Below, one piece after another: positions 9,924 through 18,743 of a stretch of DNA of 27,500 nucleotides; positions within the stretch are counted from its first letter, which is position 1; the number at the start of each line of letters is the position of its first letter. Both the position numbers and the translations under genes were made by a program. This DNA comes from Tubiluchus corallicola (lineage: Eukaryota; Priapulida; Priapulimorpha; Priapulimorphida; Tubiluchidae): assembly GCA_030141605.1 (NCBI GenBank), contig JAQGDQ010001068.1, positions 1 to 27,500 on the forward strand, in the 5' to 3' direction. The notes beneath the pieces were generated by a model. It was not told the DNA's origin. It saw only the letters and a program-made list of their open reading frames with translations, and searched no databases.

Positions 9924-10165
9924 TGACTTCACAGGCTTTTTGTACAATCGCGAAAAAACATTAGCTGATAATGCAGTTTTGGTTTGCAAGCATACATGTA
10001 GTTTTACCGTTTATGCCAAATTTCTATATGAAATATATAGGCTTATTTTTGTACCGTATTGTATGTATTTTAGATGTGTATGTGTATGTGGAGAAAGAAT
10101 AAAATAAACAAGTTAGATAAACAAAATAAACAAAATAAACTAATGCGCTGTTTTCTTTTTTGCAG
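9924..10165. other. Intergenic or intron; pyrimidine-rich acceptor at its end
   Basis: GCAGTTTTGGTTTGCAAGCATAC near 9978 repeats the right end of the TIR element just before it. The last 16 bases (GTTTTCTTTTTTGCAG) form a strong 3' splice site for the first exon of gene 1 visible here. Confidence 0.5.
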
Positions 10166-10267
10166 GAGATGATTACGGAACGCTGTCATTGGGAGGGAAA
10201 ACCTGGCGGCCATTTTGGTGGCACGAGGCCGGCTCTGATTGGCCAGAAACAAATGACGTATTGGAAG
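10166..10267 (+). CDS. Gene 1 exon a
   Basis: It is preceded by GTTTTCTTTTTTGCAG and followed by GAAG|GTTAGA. It begins and ends in phase 1 and encodes DDYGTLSLGG, then KTWRPFWWHEAGSDWP, ending VLE. It is too short and stop-bounded to stand out as an ORF. It is supported by its splice sites, aromatic-rich sensible peptide, and a phase matching exon b (G|GT gives Gly). Confidence 0.7.
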
Positions 10268-13200
10268 GTTAGACTTTATCGTGTTCTATGGTCTGAAAGT
10301 AGTGCGTTTTAATATTTCAAGATTTTGTTCGAAAGAACTGTACAGTGAATGGGGGAGAGTTGGTTTTGCATTCATTTGTTAACTGAGTTGTTATGAAACG
10401 TTTGTTATGGAACTTTTGTTATGGAACTTTATTGCAAATTGAAAAATTTTATTGCAAATATAGTAAGTGCCAATGCTTTTTCACACGAGCCATCTAAATA
10501 AAACCTAGCAAGAGTTATGATAATTTCCCTGACTGTAATGTTTACGTGAATGGATGAATTGCTCAAGATAGCTTTCTATTCATCTTAAAATTGAAGAGCG
10601 CCATCTGTTATGCTACAACATAAAATTTTTTAATTTGCTACAGAATTTCGGGAAAAACTCTTACATGAGCAGTAAAACTGTGTTTCCAGTGATAGTCTAA
10701 CATTTGAGATTTACATTTAGTTTCGACAGTCAATATGCATTACGCATTACGGATCACAGATCACGCATTATGGATCACAGATCACGCATCACGCATTACG
10801 CGCATATGGAGTCCTAGCTTAGTACAAGAAACACTCCATTTTTCTTGGATAGACCACAGAGAAAGTGTTCAGTAACATTCGATCTATTAATCTGTACAGT
10901 AAACCAAAGTTGTTTAGACCACTATAACTCACACTTTTTCTTGTTTTTTAAAGGTGCATATGGGGCTTGTGAGCCACAGCAGACCACGTGTTTTGGGAGA
11001 CTTCCTGCCCAGCTTAAGGAAGACTCGACAATGCTCTTAGCGAAAGATTCTCAGGGAAACGTATTCAGGTATTCAAACGCATAAGTGATTAATTATTAGC
11101 ATTTCAAAAAAGAAAGTTATTGTGCTCATCCATTTTTTGCAGAAAGAAAAAAACAGAAATATAAGTTTGCGAAGAGTAAGAGCATTATGATACTTTTTTA
11201 CAATATGGCGCACGGCAAACTGCATCCACGGACTTTCATTGGACATTATCCATGGGACAAATTTTTCTACCCAATGTTCACGTTTGTGTGGACACAGTCC
11301 TGGTTTATTTTTTTATTATTTACTACAATATTTCATATCACGTTGAAAACACCGGTTCTGATCTGATCACCAAAGTTAAGCAATGCAGAGCCTTGTTAGT
11401 GCTTGGATGGGTGACCGCCTAGGAATACCAGGTGCTGTAGGCTTGCAGGACGCCCACATTGTATCTCAACACTAGGCAGAGGAACTGCACAAGCAGCCAA
11501 TGGCTAGAGGGCAGAGAAAGTCAAGAGACCTAACGGCCATGTGTAAAGGAGTAAACCTTCCAAATCAGGAGTGGAGCCCCAAAGGCGGACCAGGGCAGCA
11601 TGCTCACTGACTCCGGCAGCTCCTGCAGCCAACCTGATGCCAAAGATCTCCATGCACCTTGCCCAGGCGTGCGCCCTGGAGAGGCCATTCCAGTGGTTCA
11701 AGGATCGGATTGCTCAGCCACAGTCGATGCTGCAGCTCCATCAATGTGATCAATAACTGACTCCTTTGGCGCACACTCCATTGTCTTCCGAGACAGAAGG
11801 ATGCCAACAACAACAACTATCATATTTATTTAAATAAGTATAATATTTATATATATTTATTTTAAATATTATATTTATTTAATTATTTTTTATTTTATAA
11901 TTATAATATGTCTACTAAAAGGTGTCAATAGACTTACACTGTCCACTAAAAACATCGTAACATACATCGACAATGTACAGACAGTAAAATTACAGCTAAA
12001 AGTATAATAGATGGTACATGGCTAGTACAATATAAACCCACAAATACGTGCAAATACATTAAAAGTGCATGTAAAAAAGATGAAAACTTCATTAGTACGA
12101 TAAAATTGTATATTTATGCTGAAAAATGTTACATCTTACATTATTTATCAGGCCGCATTTTTCAGAATATATTTTTCTTAAATTTATGTATGATACCGAG
12201 TTGATTTATTTTACTGGGTAAATTTTTCCGCATTTCAGCACCATTATACATGGCAGCAGGTTTTATAACACTAATTTTTAATTTAATTCGATTCAAATTC
12301 AATTCAATTGATTTTGCGTTTAGGAATATGGAATTTGTGGTATTTGTGTCGAGTTTGGCATGAATACACCACTGCTAAGAATTTAACATACGGTGATACA
12401 TATTAGGCAAAAGATTATTAATATATATGTGTATAAACAAGTTAGTTGGCATATTGACCACCTTTGTTGCTGCTAGTATTCTCAAATTTTTGAAAAGATT
12501 ATCAGTGTAACCTCTGTAATGCGAGGTGTGTCATTAGATAATGATGATGGCGATGATGATGATGACGACGATGATAACAACAATGACAACAACAATAAGA
12601 AGAAAAAGAATATTAATATTTTCATTTAGGACACAGTCCGGGGATAACACTTTAAATAAATCAATACTTATTTCAAAGATGGTCCCAATTATTATTACGC
12701 AGACGTCACTTCAATAAACCCTCATGCTTGCTCGAACAACCGTCGATACCATTTTTAAGTGTTTGGCTCGACTCGGTCAGGACTTGAACCCGCGACCATC
12801 GGGTTGTGAAACAAGCACACTACTTGGTCAAAGAAGCAGTGGTACTATTTTTTGTCTTTGGTATGACCTGTCAGGATTTGAACCCGCAACCGCCGGGGTG
12901 GGAAGGGAGCGTGCTACCATTAAACTGTACGAACGGTCGAACCATTAGTACTATAAGAAAAGTTGACATTTTTTGCGCACGGAAAAGCAGCAATTAAAAT
13001 ATTAATTACAGTACGTTCTCGCTTAATGACACATCTTTTAACGAAGTTTCGTTTTAACGACACCAATCATTTGACAGCTTTTCTTTACTTAACGACGCAC
13101 GTTTTGCTTTAACGACTATTTTTTTACTTTGCTCAAGGCAAATTTTTATTTGATTAATAAAATTTTCAACTAATTTGATGCATTAAAACAGCACCTATTG

Positions 13201-15101
13201 TGTTATTCTGTTCTGTAAAACACACCAGGAATGTAAACAGTGTAATTATTATACATGTTTTTGCTTCCCGACTGACTACTGACTCACTACTGTATTACCA
13301 GTGGTTTGTGCATCAAGTGACTAGCGAGTAATTTTGTCTGCAACCTGTTGCTATAGCAACCAGACTAAGAACGTAGACAAAATTCCCAAGGTTGCCCCAG
13401 GGCTTGGTTTGACTCCCCAGTGTTTATTGTTCAACCCCTGACAAGGCTTAAACATTAACGAAAGAGAAACCCCTATAGCTAGGTATTGGTAGGTTAAATA
13501 TATAGGTGGTTTTAGGCAAACAGGAAGACATTAACCAGTAGAAATGTGAATAAAACTCATAGAATGTTTAACTTATATGATTTAAGCAGTCTTGATTTTT
13601 GTCTCTGGAACGTTTCTCAATTCTTTTACTTTGCTTCCTATGCAAGTCGGCTTCGCATAACGACATTTTGCTTAACGTCACATTTCGCTGAAATGCATTA
13701 GCGTCGTTAAGCGAAGAATTACTGTACTTCTTTGTTTAATATGGCACGTTGTTAATATCGATTGTCATAAAACTTTAGCTACATACAATAGCAGGCCTAC
13801 ACATGGTAAAATATGATTTCTGCAGCAAAATATAGACCTTTTAACGTTAAAAATATTCTTAGATTGAAAAGATGAATATAACTATGTTGCTAACTGTAAA
13901 ATATTCCAATGTATACATGACTTTATATTACGTACTAAACGCTTCCAGTAGTTTCTATCTGATATGAAATGCATCAGTCTCAAATATTCGTACGTAAATA
14001 TTTTCTAACCGTCATTTTCTACTAATGTCTAATGCATTCTTGTAGGAAAACTTGTCAGCTTGTGTAGTTATAGTCTATTCTTACTGTAAATGTTTTTGTA
14101 AATAGTGTATAAAGTCTGTTGTGCTGAGGATCCTAAATCATGTTGTTCAAACTGTCTGATCCAATCCTATAATAAATTATGTTTAAACTAAAAATATTCT
14201 GCGTGTATAAGGATGTGTAATTCTTATTCCTCTACAGATGGGAGTTTGATTCAAAACACTCACTAGCACACGCTGTGTGGAGGGCGTTTCATGATCACAG
14301 ACTTGTCACGGTGCAAGACGTTGACCCCTGGGTATATGAGGTCATGGACGGTAAGTCCCCGTTGGTTTTATTGATTCGACATCTTCTGGCATACAATGAA
14401 TGATCCGTACAAGCCCCAAACAGCTACTCGTAAATACGGTTTCTTTCCTCGGATCTTTTATCTGCGGATTTCTTTTAAAGAAACTCGCTTCCCTGTTATC
14501 TGGCATCTGGTATCACTAGCAACTGCAGTCAACACCTTAACACCGTTAAGTAACATCATTAGCCTTTTTTCTATGCTGTATGTACTAAGTAAGTCAGGTA
14601 CGATAGCCTTAATTGATCGCTAAATGTGACCTAAACTTTTCTTAATTGTTTTGTTAATATTTGATTAGTAATTAGTAATTAACAGTCATTAAATTCTAGA
14701 AGAATTTTGCGCCCTCCCACTCGTGTGCGCTGTTGTGTTAAAATGCATCAGATTAATTCTCTGTTTTAACTTCAGGTCCAGGCAGAGGAAAGGATAACAT
14801 CATCGATTCGTTTGCTTACCACATAACAGATGGCGTCAGGTCTGTCATCATGGACGACAACCTTTGTCGCTGCAACACGCTGCTGCTAATGGGCAGGGAA
14901 ATGTGTCTGACCAGAACTCTGCCAGAGAAAGAGAGATCAGAGCGCTACGGCGTCGGTTCGTTGACGTCGACGCAGTGCGATGTGGACGAACCGAGCACCC
15001 ATAAAGGACTGACTTTGTTTTTTAATGGTATGTGGCATATAGATCTCTTGAAAACCATTGTTAACAATTTGAACTAGCTAAGTCTATATTTGAGTTAACG
15101 T

Positions 15102-15152
<51 letters not shown>

Positions 15153-16273
15153 GCTCTCCCTCTCTATCTCTTTCTCTCTGTATGTCTCCCTTTCTCTCTC
15201 TCTCTTTCCCCCTCTCTTTCTCTCTCTATCTCTTTCTTCCCTCTCTCTCTTTCTCTCTCTCTCCCCCTCTCTCTTTCTCTTTTTCTCTCTCTCTTTCTTA
15301 CTCTCTCTACCTCTTTCTCTCTTTCCCTCTCTCTATCTTTCTCTCTCTCTCTCTCTCTTGCTCTCTCTACCTCTACCTCTTTCTCCCTCTCTCTCTCTCT
15401 CTTTCTTTCTCTCTCTCTCTCTCTCTCGCTCGCCCCTCTCCCTCTCTCTCGCTTTCTCTACCTCTCTTTCTCTCTCCCTCTGTCTTTCTCTCTCTCCCTC
15501 TCTCTCTCTCTCTTTCTCTGGCATGTAAAACTTATAGTTAAATAAATCTGCTACAAAAATATGATGCCTGCCATTAAGCAAAAATTAGTCATTTACACCA
15601 CCAGAAGTCACCAGAGTTATTGGAATGACTTAAGGGAAGACAGGATGATTTTTCATATACTACCCCACTTTCAAGTCCAATAAAAAGTGCACACCTTAAC
15701 ACAATTAATACTGCAAAAGCGTTTCTGATGATTAAATAAAAGATTAAAAACTTAATTAATGGCGAGTGAGCCCAACTATTGATGACATCACAAATTGGGG
15801 TGTTAGTGCATTTCCTAAAGTTCCAGAATTGTTTTGAACTTTCATTTGCGATTGATGCAACAAATTTTATTAATTTCTGCAATCGAAGACCTTTGGCACA
15901 TAAACACAGATAAATAAACATGTGCTGACACCTGCTGTTAAAATTGTTTATTATTACAACTTCGCTCAAGTTTAATCAAAGTTATGGTCTCAGGTTGTGA
16001 CGAAATCGTAGTTTTCATTCCTATACGAAAATAAGATTGGTAGTTATCAATCAGATTTATTGAAATTCAGTGGCATATAAAATACTAATTGAATTCATAT
16101 AAAATTAAGGAAATTTATACAGTATATGAGTAATGGTTCTTCCAATGTGAGATTTAGCAGAGCTTTGAGAACCTTTTAATGGTATGTGGCGCATAGATCT
16201 CTTAAACGCTTAAGACCTTTTGAAAACTATTGCTAACAATTTGAACTAGCTAAGTCTATATTTGAGTTAACGT

Positions 16274-16339
<66 letters not shown>

Positions 16340-16650
16340 CATGTAAAACTTATAGTTAAATAAATCTGCTACAAAAATATGATGCCAGCCATTAAGGGGA
16401 GGGAGAGGGGGAGGGACGGAAAGAGAAAGAGAGAAAGAGAGGGAGAGAGAGTGAGGGAGGGAGGAGAGAGAGAGAGAGAGAAAGAGAAAGGGAGGGAGAG
16501 AGAGAGGGGGGAGAGGGAGGGAGGAAGAGAGAGAGAGAGGGGGGAGAAAGGGAGACAAAGGAAGAGAAGAGGAGAGAGAGGGAGAGAGAGAAAGCGAGAA
16601 AGTGAGAGAGAGAGAGAGAGAGAGAGGAGGAAGAAAGACAGAGAGGCGGG

Positions 16651-16718
<68 letters not shown>

Positions 16719-18619
16719 CGTAAATAAATAAAAACAAATAGCTAAACTAGAAAAGGTAATGAAAAGGTGGAAGAAAAGGAACAATGATCTTCAAGAGACT
16801 CCAGAGATATACACTGAATATAAATACGTCAATTGGTCGATTGGGGCACCTCCTCCCCCTTGTAATGTTAATGTCCTCCAAAGACATCTTGCACTCATCT
16901 AAGATCTTGTTTTTTTATACAGATGATGCCGACGAAGTTGACAGAAAAAAGCACAAATTGAGTGCACTTCTAACCCCCAAAAATGGAGAAGAAGAAAGAG
17001 GAGAAAGAGACAGAGCAAGAGCAAATGGCAGAGTGGTAAATAAGAAGGAGCCTGCCAAACCGAAGACGGCAAATGTTGCAAAAGACGTAGACGTCATAAA
17101 GACAAAAAAGGCAGCCCCGGCAACTGTTGAAGAGAAGAAGCAAAGCACACCCGAAAAGAAACCCCAAGCTAAAGTTAGCAATACGAAAGTTCAGGCAGCT
17201 GAGTTGAGGTTGCCCAGAAAGAAAATAATAAAGATCAGACGTCGCCGCCCAACTACGTCCGCAGAAGAAGATGAGAGTCCAGAAAGCGAGGTCCCTCAAG
17301 ACATCACTCTGCAAGAGTTTCCGGCCGGTATATATCCGGCAGAAGCACGTATCGCCGAAAAGTTCTTCTCCCAGCCAGCGCAAGGGTACTACCCTCAACA
17401 AGTACCACATGGATATTATCCCGCTCCACAAGGATATGCTCCTGGAGCTTACGTGGCGGGGACAGATCCACGGATAGCAGCATATTACAGCCAGTACTCA
17501 CCATCTTCTGTTTACGGGCTACAGCAGTCGGGATACGGTCAGACGAATGCCTATCCACAGACTTCTCCTCCGGCTGTATCAAGATCATCACGAACAGGAA
17601 GACCCGTTGTGTCATACCAACCAGCAGTTCACCAACAACCAGGTGTACATGGTCTGTATGGGCGTGCGCCGACTTACGCTCCCCAATATGCATCTAGGGG
17701 TGCATATGGATCGGGGCAATCCGTGCCCCAAAAAGCCCGTCTCCAAAGCAAAGAAGCAAGGTACTACCAAGCTAGGTCCCCGTACCCTGCCACGCAACCC
17801 GCTACTGGATATTCTAGTTTATCCCAGCCAGGAGCACCCAGCCCGATTCAACCTGCTGGGCTTACAAAAGTACCAGCCGGCAGGATAGCCCCACCTGATT
17901 ACCCAGATTATGGGGATTATGTGGGATATCAACGGCCACCTGAACCCCCAAAATCGCTAGGCCTCACGAAGGTATCTGGAGCCAACCTAGCTAGGACGTT
18001 TCAGACACAGCAAAGGCGGCGACTTCGCCCTGCTGGAGGTTATTACGGGCGACCACCTGTAGCGGCGCCACAACCACAGCAGTTTGGTTTAGTTAAGGTA
18101 TCGGGGCGAAGCATAAATCCAGGTCCTCGTTATCCAGATTATCCTGATTATCCCGATTACGGTGGCGGTGCTCCTGGGGGTGGATATGGACCACCAGATT
18201 TAAGTGACAAACCATTCGGTTTGGTGAAGGTAAGCGGGTCCCACGGTACGGGGAAACGTAGAAGAGGACACCGTCTCCTACCAGGTATTCCGGACAGACC
18301 AGCGAAGAAGAAAGGTGGTGGAAAATGGTTAATTCCAGGCTACAACGGTCCACAAAGCAAACAGAATGAACAACCTGATCCACATGCTGGTCATAATCAC
18401 GGCGGGTTGCCATATCCCGACTACGGTGACTATGGTGGCTACGGTATACCGCCAGAGTATGGCGCACGGCAAGTAGGCGTACCTGGTTTGGGCCCACGAC
18501 AATCAGGTTTGGGACCAGAATACGGTGACCATGCTGCTCGTTTTAATTCAAATCGGAATCAACAGACAGCGCCCGCTCCATACTATGGCATTCCTCAAGG
18601 AATTGTTAGAAGAGGTTAG
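10166..18619 (+). CDS. Gene 1: Cys/Trp domain plus Lys-rich and Tyr/Pro/Gly-rich tail (5 exons, 5' incomplete)
   Basis: Exons 10166-10267, 10954-11068, 14238-14350, 14776-15027 and 16923-18619 join in one frame (intron phases 1, 2, 1, 1). They give 758 residues plus stop, and every junction is GT-AG. Residues 1-193 look globular: W13, W17, W18, W25, Cys at 39, 46, 140, 142, 153 and 177, and GLTLFFN before the tail. Residues 194-758 contain no Cys: first Lys/Arg/Glu-rich (about 194-300), then Tyr/Pro/Gly-rich. GL(T/V)KV(S/P) repeats start at about 506, 540, 582 and 626, and YPDY clusters also occur. Six Cys confined to one part and a disordered sticky-looking tail suggest a secreted matrix, cuticle, shell or adhesive protein. 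That is inference; I do not recognise the family. The entering intron is phase 1, so the start and any signal peptide are upstream. The first donor (GTTAGA) is the weakest site. Confidence 0.8.
10268..10953 (+). other. Gene 1 intron 1
   Basis: 686 bases bounded by GTTAGA...TTTTTTAAAG. It contains short local duplications (GTTATGGAACTTTTGTTATGGAAC near 10404) and a cluster of CGCATTACGGATCACAGATCA repeats at 10739-10802. No other gene is seen. Confidence 0.65.
10954..11068 (+). CDS. Gene 1 exon b (Cys 39 and 46)
   Basis: Acceptor TTGTTTTTTAAAG, donor TTCAG|GTATTC. It enters in phase 1 and leaves in phase 2. It encodes AYGACEPQQTTCFGRLP, then an acidic/hydrophobic stretch ending GNVFR. Reading past the donor gives only four more codons and a stop, so splicing to exon c is preferred. 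Confidence 0.8.
11334..11444 (+). pseudogene. 5S rRNA-like head of the SINE
   Basis: 5S rRNA homology lacks the first eight to nine bases of the usual gene (GTCTACGGC). The other SINE-derived copy starts at the same point (8848), so this is probably the true start of the element. Internal promoter words are recognisable, but several paired positions are changed. Confidence 0.8.
11334..11817 (+). mobile_element. 5S rRNA-derived SINE (SINE3-type), full-looking copy
   Basis: The first 111 bases (11334-11444) align along the length of an animal 5S rRNA: CATATCACGTTGAAAACACC, then AAGTTAAGCAATG (A-box region), then GGATGGGTGACCGCC (C-box region), ending GTGCTGTAGGCTT. Mutations in the middle (AGAGCCTTG) show it is not a functional 5S gene. 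A GC-rich body of about 370 bases and a tail GATGCCAACAACAACAAC follow. This is the layout of 5S-derived SINEs, which use the internal pol III promoter and end in a short repeat. It sits in gene 1 intron 2 in the sense orientation. Confidence 0.85.
11880..12530 (-). mobile_element. 5'-truncated LINE, same family as 247-595
   Basis: The minus strand reads YTDNLFKNLRILAATKVVN, one in-frame stop, then an Ile/Lys-rich stretch, ISVIKPAAMYNGAEMRKNLP, SKINQLGIIHKFKKNIF and a stop at 12172. This is a non-LTR ORF2 C-terminus with the NG.E.(W)N.LP motif, in which Trp has become Arg. About 290 bases of 3' UTR follow, alignable to the UTR of the copy at 330-595, and an AT-rich tail near 11880. Its tail faces the SINE tail at 11817. 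The 5' break lies next to a GAT simple repeat at 12538-12585. Confidence 0.8.
12172..12524 (-). pseudogene. LINE ORF2 C-terminal remnant
   Basis: About 117 codons interrupted by one TAG (after MYHRMLNS). The conserved PAAMYNGAE...NLPSKI segment and the final F K..L are visible. It is inactive because of truncation and the internal stop. Confidence 0.7.
12660..12945 (-). mobile_element. tRNA-related SINE with two tRNA-like heads
   Basis: On the minus strand two pol III promoter pairs follow each other. The first has an A-box-like CAGTTTAATGGTAGCAC (12911-12927) and B box GGTTGCGGGTTCAAATCC (12874-12891). The second has TTGACCAAGTAGTGTGC (12815-12831) and GGTCGCGGGTTCAAGTCC (12780-12797). The T-arm words GCGGGTTCAA...CCTGAC are almost identical in both, with a period of 94 bases. 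Acceptor stems do not pair convincingly, so these are not working tRNA genes. The 3' boundary is uncertain. Confidence 0.6.
13009..13724. mobile_element. 716-bp MITE with TA target sites (Tc1/mariner-pogo type)
   Basis: Left end TA-CAGTACGTTCTCGCTTAATGAC and right end, reversed, TA-CAGTAATTCTTCGCTTAACGAC form TIRs of about 22 bases flanked by TA duplications (13007-13008 and 13725-13726). Sub-terminal TTAACGAC words recur inside both ends. CAGT termini with a TA duplication fit pogo/Tigger-like non-autonomous elements. No transposase frame is present. It sits in gene 1 intron 2. Confidence 0.8.
13727..14237 (+). other. Rest of gene 1 intron 2
   Basis: AT-rich sequence without a recognisable element. 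It ends in TTCTTATTCCTCTACAG, a good acceptor for exon c. Confidence 0.5.
14238..14350 (+). CDS. Gene 1 exon c
   Basis: Acceptor CTCTACAG, donor GACG|GTAAGT (strong). With exon b it makes codon AG|A, then encodes WEFDSKHSLAHAVW, RAFHDHRLVTVQDVDPW and VYEVMD. It leaves in phase 1. The peptide reads as ordinary globular protein sequence. Confidence 0.85.
14776..15027 (+). CDS. Gene 1 exon d (Cys 140, 142, 153, 177)
   Basis: Acceptor TTTTAACTTCAG, donor AATG|GTATGT. It encodes PGRGKDNIIDSFAYHITDG, then DDNLCRCNTLLLMGREMC, then GSLTSTQCDVDEP and GLTLFFN. Four closely placed Cys suggest two disulfides or a pair with exon b Cys. GC and codon use are clearly coding-like against the AT-rich introns. 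Confidence 0.87.
15104..15519. repeat. CT-rich simple repeat
   Basis: A pure (CT)n run of about 46 bases, then degenerate CTCTTTCTCTCCC units. Open frames here are composition artefacts. Confidence 0.95.
15630..15774 (-). repeat. Dispersed 140-bp repeat, copy 2
   Basis: It starts TTAAGGGAAGACAGGATGATT and ends near GGCGAGTGAGCCCA. It is homologous to 6437-6574 (inverse) and 20851-20987 (same direction). The TTAA+RGGAAGACMGG end resembles the TIR of the element at 4275, so it may be the end of a related element whose other end is lost. Confidence 0.7.
15775..16171 (+). other. Intron sequence, nothing recognised
   Basis: AT-rich. The minus-strand open frame through 15589-15969 overlaps the dispersed repeat and has no splice or motif support. 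Confidence 0.4.
16172..16396 (+). repeat. Duplicate of 15017-15578 (CT array shorter)
   Basis: Nearly identical flanks on both sides of a (CT)n run: GTATGTGGCGCATAGATCTC on the left, and GGCATGTAAAACTTATAGTT through GATGCCAGCCATTAAG on the right. The copy has an extra 16-18 bases (AAACGCTTAAGACC region) and only about 60 bases of CT (16276-16337). Confidence 0.9.
16396..16713. repeat. GA-rich simple repeat
   Basis: About 318 bases of degenerate GAGAGG/GGGAGA units ending in pure (GA)n at about 16648-16713. It is complementary to the CT run 16276-16337 on the same strand, with a loop of about 310 bases. Confidence 0.95.
16923..18619 (+). CDS. Gene 1 last exon: Lys-rich then Tyr/Pro/Gly repeat tail
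   Basis: The acceptor TTTTTTTATACAG places the exon start at 16923; the frame is open further upstream to an ATG at 16784, but that part is repeat-derived intron. The exon gives 565 residues without Cys. It starts DDADEVDRKKHK, continues with KxxAP/EKK-type basic segments and a patch KKIIKIRRRRP, then Tyr-rich YYP, YAP and GYGQ motifs. Next come four GL(T/V)KV(S/P)(G/A) units 34-44 residues apart, YPDYGDY/YPDYPDYPDY clusters, and DPHAGHNHGG near the end. It stops with TAG in RRG-stop. The coding DNA is much GC-richer than its flanks. Confidence 0.9.
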
Positions 18620-18743
18620 AAATAATTTCAGACATTTTACACCTAATCTCTCCCAGCAACTTTCCTCTCTTCCAGTTTACTGATGTTGACGTTTTAATAC
18701 CATGGTCATTGTTAGTATAGTCATGGGATAATTTTATAGTTTT
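18620..18743 (+). other. Gene 1 3' UTR start
   Basis: No AATAAA is seen before the inverted-repeat element begins at 18744. The transcript end cannot be placed. It may lie inside the element, where AATAAA-type words occur near 19731. Confidence 0.35.

Larger units (their letters stand above)
15028..16922 (+). other. Gene 1 intron 4, with an internal duplication
   Basis: The first part (15017-15108, CT array, 15519-15578) recurs as 16175-16396. The second copy includes TTTTAATGGTATGTGG, so it carries a duplicate of the exon d donor at 16182. Purine and pyrimidine tracts and one dispersed repeat make up most of the rest. It ends in TTTTTTTATACAG. Confidence 0.75.

Noticed and set aside
11334-11444. 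Functional 5S rRNA gene
   Set aside because: The start is missing, several conserved positions are changed and a SINE body follows.
12765-12945. Two functional tRNA genes
   Set aside because: The B boxes are good, but acceptor and anticodon stems do not pair properly and both units share a SINE-like context.
15104-16740. Ser/Leu-rich and Arg/Glu-rich open frames of 80-130 codons
   Set aside because: They lie wholly in CT or GA simple repeats, which lack stop codons in most frames.
16784-16922. ATG-led 5' extension of the last gene 1 exon (611-residue frame)
   Set aside because: The extension begins just after the GA array, encodes unremarkable hydrophobic sequence and crosses a clear TTTTTTTATACAG acceptor. 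The spliced version keeps frame with exon d, so the ATG is most likely intronic. An alternative start is possible but unsupported.
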